NCBI RefSeq assembly: GCF_001625355.1
Contig: NZ_JSEE01000004.1
Location: forward strand, 177,257 to 241,256
Origin: Marinomonas sp. TW1
GTDB taxonomy: Bacteria > Pseudomonadota > Gammaproteobacteria > Pseudomonadales > Marinomonadaceae
Reading direction: 5' to 3'
Length of the DNA: 64,000 nt
A program made the translations under genes and the position numbers. How positions within the stretch are numbered: the first letter of the stretch is position 1; each line of letters begins with the position of its first letter. Below the pieces are notes generated by a model. That model ran no database searches. It was not told the DNA's origin and was given only the letters and a program-made list of their open reading frames with translations. Positions 8,350 to 17,873 of this stretch are shown piece by piece.

Positions 8350-9804
8350 ATGATTCGTCCTCTATTAATCTTACGCTTACTGACCATGCCATGTTTATGG
8401 ATAAGTCTGGTACAACTTGTGTTTGCTGAACTGTCGTTTATGTTGTTTAAGGACAGGGTTGGTGATGCTTTTTTTGTACCGGCTCTGACGACTTTTATGC
8501 TGGCGTTACCACTCTTGTTTGCCTTTCAGAAATACCCGTTACCTTCCGTCAATGTGAGAGAGGCAATGTTGTTTGCGTCATTAACCTGGCTGGTCGTGGG
8601 AATCTTAGGTGCCATTCCAATTATCAATGTGACTCATGTGTCTTTCACCGACGGGGTATTTGAATCCATTAGTGCGTTGACCACCACGGGCGCGACGATT
8701 TTATCTGGTCTAGATAATATGCCACCGAGTTTTTTGATGTACCGCCAATTTTTACAGTGGATGGGGGGATTAGGGGTGGTGATCTTTGTGGTTGCCATTT
8801 TGCCCATGCTGAACATTGGTGGAATGCGTTTATTGAAGGCTGAGACACCAGGACCTATTAAAGACGATAAGCTGTCTCCGCGAGTATCCAGTACTACTCG
8901 TTATCTGTGGATGGTGTATTTGTCCATCACGGTATTGTGTGCCATCGCTTATTATTTGGCGGGTATGTCTTTATTTGATGCCATAGGACACAGTTTTACC
9001 ACGGTTTCGACGGGTGGTTTTTCAACTCATGATGCCAGTATGGGGTATTTTGATAGTCGTTTGATCCTGTGGATTTGTAATCTCTTTATGGTGTTGGGGG
9101 CCATCAATTTTGCCTTGCATTACCGTGTTTATATTGCACGTAGCATTAAATTGTATTGGCAAGATGAGGAAACCCATGGTTTTGTGTGGATCATTACGGT
9201 AGTGGCTCTACTGTTGGCACTGTTTTTATTGCAAAGTCGATCGGAAGAAGGCGTTTGGAATGCAATTACCCAAGCCTTTTTTCATGTCATTTCCTTCATT
9301 ACCAGTACTGGTTTTGCCGCTACTGATTTTGGCGCTTGGCCTGCTGTGACCTCAATTGTGCTTATTTTTGTGGGTTACATTGGTGGGTGTGCGGGCTCAA
9401 CGGCAGGCGGCAATAAAGTCATTCGTAACATCATTTCGTTGAAGTCCATTAGTATGGAAGTGAAGCGTTTGGTGCACCCTAACGGGGTCTTTACCATGAA
9501 GTTTCAAGGACGACGAATCAGTGATGATGTGCGTCATTCCGTTATGGGGTTTATGTGTGTGGCGGCGATGGTCACGGTCTTTTTCACCGTATTGTTGATG
9601 ATGACAGGCATGAGTTTTATGGCGTCATTGAGTGCCACGGCGGCTTGTTTAAACGTGTTAGGGCCAGGTTTTGCCGAATTGGGTAACAATTTTTCGCCTT
9701 TAAGTGACACCGGAACCTGGCTAATGAGCTTTGCCATGATTCTGGGTCGCTTAGAATATTTCACCGTACTGGTGCTGTTCTTACCAGCGCTATGGCGTCA
9801 TTAA
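8350..9804 (+). CDS. trkH: Trk-type potassium uptake protein TrkH
   Basis: Inner-membrane K+ channel subunit of the Trk system, normally gated by cytoplasmic TrkA. The ATG at 8350 gives 484 residues, the usual TrkH length; a TTG at 8314 would add twelve residues but has no ribosome site. The four-fold M-P-M architecture is visible, with selectivity segments SALTTTGATI, TTVSTGGFST, TSTGFAATDF and the degenerate fourth ATAACLNVLGPG, plus the conserved GGCAGSTAGGNKVIR block. The last residues (LGRLEYFTVLVLFLPALWR) match the conserved TrkH end. trkA is not adjacent, as is common in gammaproteobacteria. Confidence 0.93.
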   Translation: MIRPLLILRLLTMPCLWISLVQLVFAELSFMLFKDRVGDAFFVPALTTFMLALPLLFAFQKYPLPSVNVREAMLFASLTWLVVGILGAIPIINVTHVSFTDGVFESISALTTTGATILSGLDNMPPSFLMYRQFLQWMGGLGVVIFVVAILPMLNIGGMRLLKAETPGPIKDDKLSPRVSSTTRYLWMVYLSITVLCAIAYYLAGMSLFDAIGHSFTTVSTGGFSTHDASMGYFDSRLILWICNLFMVLGAINFALHYRVYIARSIKLYWQDEETHGFVWIITVVALLLALFLLQSRSEEGVWNAITQAFFHVISFITSTGFAATDFGAWPAVTSIVLIFVGYIGGCAGSTAGGNKVIRNIISLKSISMEVKRLVHPNGVFTMKFQGRRISDDVRHSVMGFMCVAAMVTVFFTVLLMMTGMSFMASLSATAACLNVLGPGFAELGNNFSPLSDTGTWLMSFAMILGRLEYFTVLVLFLPALWRH

Positions 9805-9826
9805 CGCATCTCTACCGCGATACACT

Positions 9827-12160
9827 CTAAAGGTTGGTGACAGACAGCTCATCGTTCGGATTGGCGTCACTCGGTTCCAGTTCGACAGCGATGCTTTTTG
9901 ACGTTGGTGTGTTGCTAAACTCACCATGACTATCCAGCGGCACTAATGGGTTCGTCTCAGGGTAATACGCGGCTAAGTTGCCAGCAGGAATACTGTAGGG
10001 CACGAGTTTAAAACCGTCTATTTTACGGACCACACCGTCGTTCCATAGAGAACGGATGCTGACCTTTTGACCTTCTTGATAGCCTAATCGTTTGATGTCC
10101 GCAGGGTTGATAAACACCACTTTACGTTCATTTTTAATGCCACGATATCGATCGTTTAAGCCATAAATCGTCGTGTTGTATTGATCATGAGAGCGTAAGG
10201 TTTGCAGAATGAAACTCTTCTCGGTCAATAAGTCTTTTGCTTGTTTAGGCAAAATAGAATCGGGTAGAGGGTGGCTATGCAAAATGGCTTTACCGGCTGG
10301 CGTGTTCCAATTTCTTTCTCTGGCGCTGTTGCCCAAATAGAACCCGCCGTCGTGTAAAATGCGTTGATTGAAGTCTGAAAAGCCGGGAACAACGGCGGCA
10401 ATGTGCTCGCGAATGGTGTCGTAATTTGCGATTAGAGATGACCATTCAACAGGGTGATTACCAAGCGTCGCTTGCGCTATGCCAGCGATGATGGCGGGTT
10501 CCGATTTTTGTAGCTTACTCATGGGTTCCAGAACGCCGCCAGATGCGTGGATCATGCTGAATGAGTCTTCTACTGTGACCTTTTGTGGCCCATTGGCTTG
10601 ATGGTCAATGTCGGTTCGACCAAGACAAGGCAAGATCAGAGCTTCTTTGCCGATAATCAGATGAGATCGATTTAACTTGGTACTGATTTGGACCGTGAGG
10701 TCACATTTTTCTAGAGCCGCGGCGGTAGCGTGAGAATCGGGTGTGGCTGCCGCAAAGTTGCCCCCAAGGGCAATAAACACCTTTATCTTGCCGTCGCGCA
10801 TGGCCTTAATGGTATCAACCACGGCGAGTCCTTCTTGCTGTGGTGGCGTAAAGTGAAAACGTTTTTCCATGGCATCTAAAAACGCATGAGAAGGGCGTTC
10901 ATTAATCCCCATAGTGCGGTCGCCTTGGACATTACTGTGGCCGCGAACTGGACACGCGCCAGCTCCCGGTTTACCAAGGTTGCCACGTAAGGCCAGTAGA
11001 TTGACGATTTCATGAATGGTGGCCACCGAGTGGTGGTGTTGAGTGATGCCCATGGCCCAGGTAACGATGACACTGTTGGCGCTAGCATAGACCTTTGCGG
11101 CCTGTTGTATTTGTTCTCGCGTTAAACCTGCTTGGTTTAGAATATCATCCCACGAAGTTTGCTTTACTCGTTCAAGATAGGGCGTCATCCCCTGAGTATG
11201 TTGAGCAATAAATTCATGATCAAAGATGGCGGCTTTGCCTTCACGCTGAGCGTTTTCTTCCATTTCGATCAAGACTTTCACCATGCCTCGAACGACTGCC
11301 ATATCGCCACCAATTTTAGGTGTGTAGTAGGCAGTATTGGTTGGTTTTGAGGAATTGGTCAGCATTTCAATGGGGTTTTGTGGGTTTTGGAAGCGCTCTA
11401 ATCCCCGCTCTTTTAAGGTATTAAAGGTGAGCAATTGCGCTCCGCGTTGCACCACTTCTTTTAAGGTTTCCAACATACGAGGGTGGTTGGTTCCGGGGTT
11501 CTGACCAAATACGAACACCGCATCAGCACGTTCAAAGTCGTCTATTTCTATGGTGCCTTTACCAATGCCGATACTACTGGTTAACCCGTAACCACTGGCT
11601 TCATGGCACATATTTGAACAATCAGGTAAGTTGTTTGTGCCGTAGGCTCGAGCGAATAATTGATAGAGAAAAGCCGCTTCGTTACTGGCTCGGCCAGACG
11701 TGTAAAAAGCGGCATTATCTGGTGAGTTTTGACTTTTGAGCGCCTCTGCAATTTGACTGAATGCCTGAGTCCAAGAGATGGCTTCGTAGTGATCGGTGGC
11801 AGAGTTATAACGCATGGGCTCGGTTAAGCGGCCTTGATATTCTAGAAAATAATCGCTTTGCGTCTTCAGCCAACTCACACTGTGCTGGGCCATAAACTCA
11901 GCGTCAACCTTACGAGAGGTGGCTTCCCAGTTCACCGCTTTAGCCCCATTTTCACAAAAGCGGATCTTAGCGGGATCATGTTTTTCGCCCCAAGCACAGC
12001 CCGGACAATCGAAGCCTTGCGGTTGGTTGGTTTTCAATAAGGTAAAAATATTGCGCGTGGCGTTTTCACTCTTCAACCAATGTTGTGCGGTGCTTTTCAG
12101 TGCGCCCCAACCACCAGCGGGTCCTTTGTAAGGCGTGTAAGTATGCGTTTTATTGGTCAT
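9827..12160 (-). CDS. FdhF/YdeP-family molybdopterin oxidoreductase (formate dehydrogenase alpha-like)
   Basis: Bis-MGD molybdoenzyme of the FdhF2/YdeP branch. From the ATG at 12160 it has 777 residues; this start has AAGGA about nine bases upstream and overlaps the end of fdhD, whereas an upstream in-frame ATG at 12205 lies deep inside fdhD. Near the N-terminus it has FDCPGCAWGE, typical of the branch. SNMCHEASG carries the probable Mo-ligand cysteine, followed by VFVFGQNPGTNHPRM and the molydopterin-dinucleotide-binding C-terminal domain. YdeP in E. coli is linked to acid resistance, and several relatives oxidise formate without a clear electron-transfer partner. The substrate here is therefore uncertain, but fdhD next door supports a formate-dehydrogenase-like Mo-S centre. 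Confidence 0.85.
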   Translation of the reverse strand: MTNKTHTYTPYKGPAGGWGALKSTAQHWLKSENATRNIFTLLKTNQPQGFDCPGCAWGEKHDPAKIRFCENGAKAVNWEATSRKVDAEFMAQHSVSWLKTQSDYFLEYQGRLTEPMRYNSATDHYEAISWTQAFSQIAEALKSQNSPDNAAFYTSGRASNEAAFLYQLFARAYGTNNLPDCSNMCHEASGYGLTSSIGIGKGTIEIDDFERADAVFVFGQNPGTNHPRMLETLKEVVQRGAQLLTFNTLKERGLERFQNPQNPIEMLTNSSKPTNTAYYTPKIGGDMAVVRGMVKVLIEMEENAQREGKAAIFDHEFIAQHTQGMTPYLERVKQTSWDDILNQAGLTREQIQQAAKVYASANSVIVTWAMGITQHHHSVATIHEIVNLLALRGNLGKPGAGACPVRGHSNVQGDRTMGINERPSHAFLDAMEKRFHFTPPQQEGLAVVDTIKAMRDGKIKVFIALGGNFAAATPDSHATAAALEKCDLTVQISTKLNRSHLIIGKEALILPCLGRTDIDHQANGPQKVTVEDSFSMIHASGGVLEPMSKLQKSEPAIIAGIAQATLGNHPVEWSSLIANYDTIREHIAAVVPGFSDFNQRILHDGGFYLGNSARERNWNTPAGKAILHSHPLPDSILPKQAKDLLTEKSFILQTLRSHDQYNTTIYGLNDRYRGIKNERKVVFINPADIKRLGYQEGQKVSIRSLWNDGVVRKIDGFKLVPYSIPAGNLAAYYPETNPLVPLDSHGEFSNTPTSKSIAVELEPSDANPNDELSVTNL

Positions 12161-12989
12161 CTTGATTGTCCTTTCGAGCGGTAGGGGCAAAAAATCTTGG
12201 TGCATTTTGTTTGCTAAGATGGATTAGGGTCAAGCCATATTGATTGGCGAGTTTCACGGCAAGGTGACTGGGTGAAGCAAGATGAATTAGATTAGACAAT
12301 CCTGCTCTGACGGCTTTTTGAATCAACTCTGTACTGCATCGACTGGACATAACCACATTGTGATTGTGCAGTTTTATGCCTTGCTGTGCGGCGTAGCCAA
12401 TGATTTTATCCAAGCAATTATGTCGACCAATGTCTTCCATGCAAGCAAGTGTGTCACCCTGTTCTGATAAGAGCAAAGCCGCATGCAACGCGCCGGTTTT
12501 CTGGCCAAGCTGTTGCGCTTGATTGAGTCGATTCCTGAGCGTGAAAAGCCTTTCTGGTGATAAGCACTTAGATGGCCCTAATGGCATTAATGCTGGCAAG
12601 GCTTGATCAAGTGATTCAATACCACATAATCCGCAGCCACTGGCCCCAAGGTGTATTTTACGTTTGCTTTTGAACTCACTAAAACGGCGACTGCTGATGA
12701 TCAAGTTGACTTGTATGCTTTCAATATTCAATGAGCTGGTATGTGATTGAATGTCGATGTCACGAACATCTTGTCGGTGTTGGATGATGTCTTCGCTCAA
12801 GGCATAACCGAGGGCGAACTCTTCCACATTGACAGGCGTGATCATGATGACCGCGTAAGCAATGTCGTTGATGCTTAGGCTCAGGGGAACTTCTTCTACA
12901 AGATCGACACTGTCTAGCTCAAGAGAATCCGCTTCCCTTGTGAAAGTAGAACTGCGGTAGCCATGAAACTTCACTAAATTGAGTGACAT
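12150..12989 (-). CDS. fdhD: FdhD, sulfurtransferase for formate dehydrogenase
   Basis: Transfers sulfur from the IscS cysteine desulfurase to the molybdenum cofactor before its insertion into formate dehydrogenase. The CxxC motif required for sulfur transfer is present as SGCGLCG, and the conserved EDIGRHNCLDKIIG and SSRCSTELIQKAV blocks follow. I prefer the ATG at 12989 (279 residues, close to E. coli FdhD, with AAGG upstream) to the one at 13025, which has no ribosome site. The stop overlaps the start of the molybdoenzyme gene by 11 bases, so the maturation factor and its client are translationally coupled. The 393-bp gap upstream (12990-13382) shows nothing I can name. Confidence 0.93.
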   Translation of the reverse strand: MSLNLVKFHGYRSSTFTREADSLELDSVDLVEEVPLSLSINDIAYAVIMITPVNVEEFALGYALSEDIIQHRQDVRDIDIQSHTSSLNIESIQVNLIISSRRFSEFKSKRKIHLGASGCGLCGIESLDQALPALMPLGPSKCLSPERLFTLRNRLNQAQQLGQKTGALHAALLLSEQGDTLACMEDIGRHNCLDKIIGYAAQQGIKLHNHNVVMSSRCSTELIQKAVRAGLSNLIHLASPSHLAVKLANQYGLTLIHLSKQNAPRFFAPTARKDNQDDQ

Positions 12990-13382
12990 AAGAGACCTTG
13001 TTGAAGAAAGAAAATCAAACATCATAGTACGTAGGAGGAGGTTTCTCGTCTATGGTTTTGTGGTGAAAACAAGGTGCATTTTTGCGGCTGGAATTGACGT
13101 CTGGCCATTGACAAATGGATTGCTCGGAAGAGGTGTTTATTTAAACAATGAAATGCCGTATTCTAGCGCCCTCAAATAAAATGACGTGTTTTTTGTATGT
13201 ATTTTGTAAAAAATATCTCAGATCAGGCATCAAGGGAGATTTTTACGCAACAAGAGTGGCAGTCGAAACAGACATACGACACAGTATGTTCAGGTTTTGT
13301 CTTACGTCCTGTTTAACATAGAGAAAGTGTGCGACGTTGTGTTCAGTAAGTAGTTGGGCTTTTCAATAGTCCACATTTCCTT

Positions 13383-14765
13383 ATGAGTTTTTATATGCCG
13401 TTTTTAAAACGCCTTTCTCGTTGGCTCCTAGATGACCAGCGAGCTTGGCTAGCCATTATCCTGGCTGTTTTTTTGCTATTTTTATGGGTTTATCGAGCGC
13501 TGGTTTCGCCTTCAGAAAGCAATCCTAAAGACTACGTTTTGCCGACTAGTTCAACCAGTACCAGTATTCAAAAGCATCTTATCGAACCTTCGGGGAGTGA
13601 CGAGGTTGCGTTTGACTCTTTGCTGTCTACTGATCCGATAGAAGAGGTGGAGCAAGCCAGTGTCGCGCCGCCGAGTATTGACTATGTCATCAAGCCAGGG
13701 GATACATTAGCGAAAATCTTCTCTCGCTTTGGTTTATCTCGCGAATCCATGTACGCCGTTTTAGAGGCTGACCAAGAATACTTGGTGTTGGAACCCTTAC
13801 TGCCTAATAATCACTTTACCTTTAAGTTGGACAGTGACGGCCAGCTGCAAACCCTGACACGCCGCATTGACATCAGTAAAAGTGTGTCTTACGTCCGTCA
13901 TGGTAGTGGTGGTTTTACCTATCAGGAAGACATTAAGCCCATTACCTATACACAGACCAGTATACACAGCAAAATAACCGGTAACTTCTATCTGTCGGCG
14001 AAAAAAGTCGGCTTATCAGACAACAACATTTTAATCATTCATGACGTGCTTAAAGGTCGTGTAAACTTCCGCAAGGATTTGCGGGCGAATGATGAATTTG
14101 ATTTGATCGTCAAGAACGGCAGCATTGATGGTGTTTCTGTTGGCGATACTCAAATTGAGGCTTTGCAGTTTCAAGTTCAGGGCAAAACATACCGTGCTTT
14201 TGTGCACTCTGATGGGCGCTTTTACGACCAAGACGGAAACAGTTTAACCCCCGCCTTATTACGCTGGCCCACGGCGAAACATTACCGCATCAGTTCACCT
14301 TTCAATGCCAATCGACTTCACCCTATTACAGGGCATCCCGCACCACATAATGGGGTTGACCTAGCGACGCCTGTCGGCACCAAAATCCTTGCGACTGGCG
14401 ATGGTGTGGTAACACGAGTGGCGAAACACAAATACGCGGGCAAATACATAGTGATTGATTACACTGGGCCTTACGGCTCTCGTTTTTTACACTTGAACAA
14501 AATATTGGTGAAAAAAGGGCAGAAGGTAAAACGTGGTCAAGTGATTGCTTTATCAGGCAACACGGGACGAACCACTGGTGCGCACTTGCACTACGAATTG
14601 CATGTTAGAGGTCGTCCAGTGAACCCAATGACAGCCAAAATTCCCACGGCGAAATCCGTACCGGCAGACCAAAGAGACGAATACGAGCGAAACGTCGCAC
14701 AGTGGATTGAAATGATGGCGAAAGATGAGTCATCGATGACAGATCAACCCCCATCAGCGTCCTAA
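13383..14765 (+). CDS. M23-family cell-wall endopeptidase with OapA/LysM-like region (MepM-like)
   Basis: Predicted periplasmic, membrane-anchored peptidoglycan DD-endopeptidase. An N-terminal anchor (about 22-39) is followed by a low-complexity linker, a LysM/OapA-like segment beginning YVIKPGDTLAKIF (101-113), and a C-terminal LytM domain. The LytM zinc ligands are His322 and Asp326 (HNGVD) and His403 in the HLHYELH motif, all intact, so activity is expected. The 460-residue length and architecture match MepM/YebA, which opens crosslinks for wall growth. The start is the least sure part: no good Shine-Dalgarno precedes 13383, and Met5 is an alternative. Confidence 0.88.
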   Translation: MSFYMPFLKRLSRWLLDDQRAWLAIILAVFLLFLWVYRALVSPSESNPKDYVLPTSSTSTSIQKHLIEPSGSDEVAFDSLLSTDPIEEVEQASVAPPSIDYVIKPGDTLAKIFSRFGLSRESMYAVLEADQEYLVLEPLLPNNHFTFKLDSDGQLQTLTRRIDISKSVSYVRHGSGGFTYQEDIKPITYTQTSIHSKITGNFYLSAKKVGLSDNNILIIHDVLKGRVNFRKDLRANDEFDLIVKNGSIDGVSVGDTQIEALQFQVQGKTYRAFVHSDGRFYDQDGNSLTPALLRWPTAKHYRISSPFNANRLHPITGHPAPHNGVDLATPVGTKILATGDGVVTRVAKHKYAGKYIVIDYTGPYGSRFLHLNKILVKKGQKVKRGQVIALSGNTGRTTGAHLHYELHVRGRPVNPMTAKIPTAKSVPADQRDEYERNVAQWIEMMAKDESSMTDQPPSAS

Positions 14766-14766
14766 A

Positions 14767-15525
14767 TCAGATGGGTCTGTCTACGAGAACAATAGGATGA
14801 CCTTGAGAACAGGTTTCAATTCGTGCTTCGACCTTATAAGCCTGTGCGAGGTGTTCAGTCGTTAAACTGTTTTTAGGCGTTCCGATACTCAAAATGTTGC
14901 CCTGATGCAATAAAATGACTTGATCGCAATAACGCAAAGCCAAATTGATATCATGGCTGATCAGTAGGGCAATCGCGTTGTGTGACTTGACTTCTTCTCG
15001 GATCGTATTGAGTACCTGCATTTGCCAGTTAAGATCAAGCGCACTGGTTGGTTCATCTAATAAATACAGTTTAGGATGGCGCACAAGGGCTTGCGCTAAA
15101 CTGATCATTTGTCTTTGACCACCGGACAGTTTATGCATTGGATAGAGTGCTAAATGGGCAATGTTCAGGCGTTCAAATACCTCTTCGATGACTTTTTCTT
15201 GATTGTGTTGCGGAAAAGCACTGGCTGCGCTTTTAATCACTTCATAGGCCAGCAAACTGTTACTTTGAGGCAGTGTTTGTGGTACATAGCCAATGTTTTT
15301 TAAACGCTCGCGTTGATGCATCTTGGCCAGCTCCATACCTTCTAAACAAGCCTTCCCTTGATAAGGGATTAATCCAGCTAAACTTTTTACAAAGGTAGAT
15401 TTACCTGCGCCGTTTTGACCTAATAAAGCGATTAAGCTCCCCGGTTTTATCGTGTCGGTTGTGATGTTTGACAGGATTTGTTTGGTGCCGTATGCGACGC
15501 CAATGTTATTCAGTTCTAAACTCAT
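14767..15525 (-). CDS. Iron-complex ABC importer, ATP-binding subunit
   Basis: Cytoplasmic ATPase of a FepC/FhuC-type importer, 252 residues. Walker A is GQNGAGKST (about 36-44), the signature is LSGGQRQM, Walker B is LYLLDEPTSALD, and the switch histidine is in ISHDI. Its ATG overlaps the permease stop as ATGA (15525-15522), which indicates stoichiometric coupling. It is the last gene of the iron-uptake run and ends two bases from the convergent M23 gene, with no terminator visible between them. Confidence 0.92.
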   Translation of the reverse strand: MSLELNNIGVAYGTKQILSNITTDTIKPGSLIALLGQNGAGKSTFVKSLAGLIPYQGKACLEGMELAKMHQRERLKNIGYVPQTLPQSNSLLAYEVIKSAASAFPQHNQEKVIEEVFERLNIAHLALYPMHKLSGGQRQMISLAQALVRHPKLYLLDEPTSALDLNWQMQVLNTIREEVKSHNAIALLISHDINLALRYCDQVILLHQGNILSIGTPKNSLTTEHLAQAYKVEARIETCSQGHPIVLVDRPI

Positions 15526-16628
15526 ATTGGATTGCGCTTTTGATGTTGATAGATGAGAGCAATGAAGAACGGTATCCCCACGAGTGCGGTAACCATGCCA
15601 ATGGGTAACACCAAACCAGGGATAAAGCCTTTACTGACTATTGAGGCAAGAGACAGCAGCAGTGCGCCACACAAGGTGCTGGCAATAATAAAAAAACGAT
15701 GACTTTCGCCGATGATCATGCGCGCAATATGCGGAGCGACTAAACCGATAAAGCCAATCTCACCGACAAAGGCAAGGGCGACGGCAGTGACTAAACTGAC
15801 CCGAATTAGAGTGGTTAATCGTAAGCGTTTTACATTGATTCCCATACTCTGAGCTTGCTCTTCACCACTGCGAAGTATCGTCATAGACCAAGAATGACGT
15901 AAGCTGATTACAAAGCAGAATAGTAAGACTAAGCTGACAATGGCGGCTTTTTCTAAATCCGCTCTTGCGAGACTTCCCATGGTCCAAAATACGATTTGCT
16001 GTAATTCTCCTTCTTCTGCAATAAATTGAATCACACCGACCATGGCATTTAATCCAAACATGAGTGCGATGCCAAATAATAAAACACTTTGAATACTGCC
16101 CCCTAAGCTGTTGGCCACGCCAAGAATAATGAGTGAGGTTAAACATGCTAAGGAAAAAGCAAAGATAGGCAATAAATACGTTTGGTTAATACCATAGTCA
16201 CTAAAATCAAACACAATGGCTAGGGAGGCACCAAAGGTGGCTGCTGAACCGACGCCAAGGGTAAATGGACTCGCTAATGGGTTGTTTAACGCGGTTTGCA
16301 TCTCCGCTCCTGCCAGACCAAGAGAGGCGCCCACCAAAATAGCCATAAGAGCATAAGGAAGCCGAATGTCCCAAATGATGACCTGTTGAGACATGGGTAA
16401 TGAGTTAGGAGACAACACGCCTTTAATTAAATCGACATAGGAAAGAGAGGAGGGTCCAGTCGATAAGTCGTATAACAACGCCACCACGATACTCACGGCC
16501 AATAACGTCAAAAACAGCATGCGAGTGCCGACATGATGACGGTATTGATTCGCCAAAGAGTCTGACGGATTAGGTGACTTTTTGAATGGTTGAAAGAGCA
16601 ATGACAATGGCCAATTTTTCTTATTCAT
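15522..16628 (-). CDS. Iron-complex ABC importer, FecCD-family permease
   Basis: Inner-membrane permease of the BtuC/FecCD family, 368 residues from the ATG at 16628, with about ten membrane segments. Family landmarks are visible: LPYALMAILVGASLGLAGA, NPLASPFTLGVGSAA, and GFIGLVAPHIARM with the Q-loop-coupling region. The 16628 start has TAAGG at seven bases and overlaps the stop of the binding-protein gene; the in-frame ATG at 16661 would overlap that gene by 41 bases and lacks a ribosome site. A single permease gene implies a homodimer. Confidence 0.92.
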   Translation of the reverse strand: MNKKNWPLSLLFQPFKKSPNPSDSLANQYRHHVGTRMLFLTLLAVSIVVALLYDLSTGPSSLSYVDLIKGVLSPNSLPMSQQVIIWDIRLPYALMAILVGASLGLAGAEMQTALNNPLASPFTLGVGSAATFGASLAIVFDFSDYGINQTYLLPIFAFSLACLTSLIILGVANSLGGSIQSVLLFGIALMFGLNAMVGVIQFIAEEGELQQIVFWTMGSLARADLEKAAIVSLVLLFCFVISLRHSWSMTILRSGEEQAQSMGINVKRLRLTTLIRVSLVTAVALAFVGEIGFIGLVAPHIARMIIGESHRFFIIASTLCGALLLSLASIVSKGFIPGLVLPIGMVTALVGIPFFIALIYQHQKRNPI

Positions 16629-17799
16629 GAACAACCTTAGGGAGCTTTGTCCAATAAACACCTGTTAGTGGTATTGCTTGGAAGTGGCGGAAAAAATATT
16701 GCAATGTCTCGTTAGGGTTTAGACCTTCAAATTCTTCTGGGTATAGCCACTTTGCGACAACTTGTACGGCCACGACATTCAATGGTGAATTATAGAAACC
16801 ATGCCATAGAGCGTAACTTTGCTGTGTTTGAACGGCTGTCAGCGAGGTCAGGTTATAGCGAACTAAGGCCTGATGTAGAGATTGTTCTGCGTAATTTTCT
16901 GGGACACCTGCTCCCAGCATGACATAGGGAAGTTCATCATCAGGACTTTCTTTAGGCATGCCTTTTGATCCAACGGCCGTTGCGATATAGACATCAGGTT
17001 GTTGTGCTAACAGATATTCTTGGTTCATGACGCCAGCCACACCAGGAATCACGGATAACGCAATGTTGTGGCCACCTGCAGTAGCAATAAAATCCGCCAT
17101 CATGCCTCGACTCATGGTCTCACAACACGCGTTTAAGACGCCGACACGACTGTGAATGAAAACCTGTTTTTTTTGTGTCGGAGATAGCTTGTTAATAGTG
17201 GCGGTGACTTTGTTAAGTTGTTGTTGATAGTAGCGGATAAAACGTTGTGCTTGCGCCTCTTTATCTAAGACTTTGCCTAGAAGCATTAAGCTGATAGGCG
17301 TGTTTTTTAACGGGGCTTTTCTAAAATCAACAAAAAGGACTTTAATGCCTGCCTTTTCAAGAATTCTAATGGTATTGGCATGGCGAGCATTAGGACCATG
17401 ACCATCAAGACTGAAAATGGCTAAGTCTGCCTTTAATTCAATAGCACTTTCAATGCTAAAGCTGTCTGCGGAAGAGCGACCAATAATGGGGATGTTATCA
17501 ATTTCTGGAAAACGTTTTTGGTACTCAAGATAACTGCCGTAATCTACCCATTCGAGTTTGGATAGCATACCTGCTATGGGTTTAATCGGATTATCCTGGT
17601 CTAGGATAGACAAGGCATGAAGATAGCGACTATCACCCAAAATAATCCGTTTTGGGTGCTCAGAAAAGGTGATTTTGCGGTTTGCTAAATCGGTTACTGT
17701 AAAGGGGGGTTGCGCTGCATAAATCACTGAGCTCAAGGTGCTGAATAGCAAAAATGCCAAGCATAATCTGATGTTATTTAACGCAAATGAAAATGCCAT
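16621..17799 (-). CDS. Periplasmic binding protein of an iron-siderophore-type ABC importer
   Basis: Secreted or periplasmic receptor of 392 residues with a signal peptide (residues 1-28, ending VIYAAQ) and the class III binding-protein fold (Peripla_BP_2). The N-lobe begins FTVTDLANRKITFSEHPKRI. A long central helix follows, and the C-lobe has the WHGFYNSPLNVVAVQ segment common in ferric-siderophore receptors. It delivers ligand from the TonB receptor encoded upstream to the permease encoded downstream. The precise ligand (siderophore, heme or other chelate) cannot be read from sequence. The stem-loop at 17822-17852 separates it from the receptor gene. Confidence 0.87.
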   Translation of the reverse strand: MAFSFALNNIRLCLAFLLFSTLSSVIYAAQPPFTVTDLANRKITFSEHPKRIILGDSRYLHALSILDQDNPIKPIAGMLSKLEWVDYGSYLEYQKRFPEIDNIPIIGRSSADSFSIESAIELKADLAIFSLDGHGPNARHANTIRILEKAGIKVLFVDFRKAPLKNTPISLMLLGKVLDKEAQAQRFIRYYQQQLNKVTATINKLSPTQKKQVFIHSRVGVLNACCETMSRGMMADFIATAGGHNIALSVIPGVAGVMNQEYLLAQQPDVYIATAVGSKGMPKESPDDELPYVMLGAGVPENYAEQSLHQALVRYNLTSLTAVQTQQSYALWHGFYNSPLNVVAVQVVAKWLYPEEFEGLNPNETLQYFFRHFQAIPLTGVYWTKLPKVVHE

Positions 17800-17821
17800 G
17801 GTAAGAAAATCTCCTTGTATT

Positions 17822-17852
17822 AAAAAGCCAACGTTTATGAATAAACGTTGGC
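17822..17852 (-). terminator. Terminator or attenuator between the TonB receptor and ABC importer genes
   Basis: GCCAACGTTTAT and ATAAACGTTGGC (17827-17852) form a perfect 12-bp stem, followed on the minus strand by TTTTT. It lies 21 bases after the receptor stop and 28 bases before the binding-protein start. With no obvious new promoter in the short gap, partial read-through that yields more receptor than importer is likely. Confidence 0.8.
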
Positions 17853-17873
17853 GAAAGGGGAAAGGGGTGATGA

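Noticed and set aside
8195..8392. 65-codon minus-strand ORF overlapping the trkH start
   Set aside because: Extends into trkH coding sequence antisense and has low-complexity product; the 40-codon ORF next to it has much better signals.
12979..13179. 66-codon ORF on the plus strand upstream of the M23 gene
   Set aside because: Overlaps fdhD antisense, no ribosome site, no recognisable protein features.
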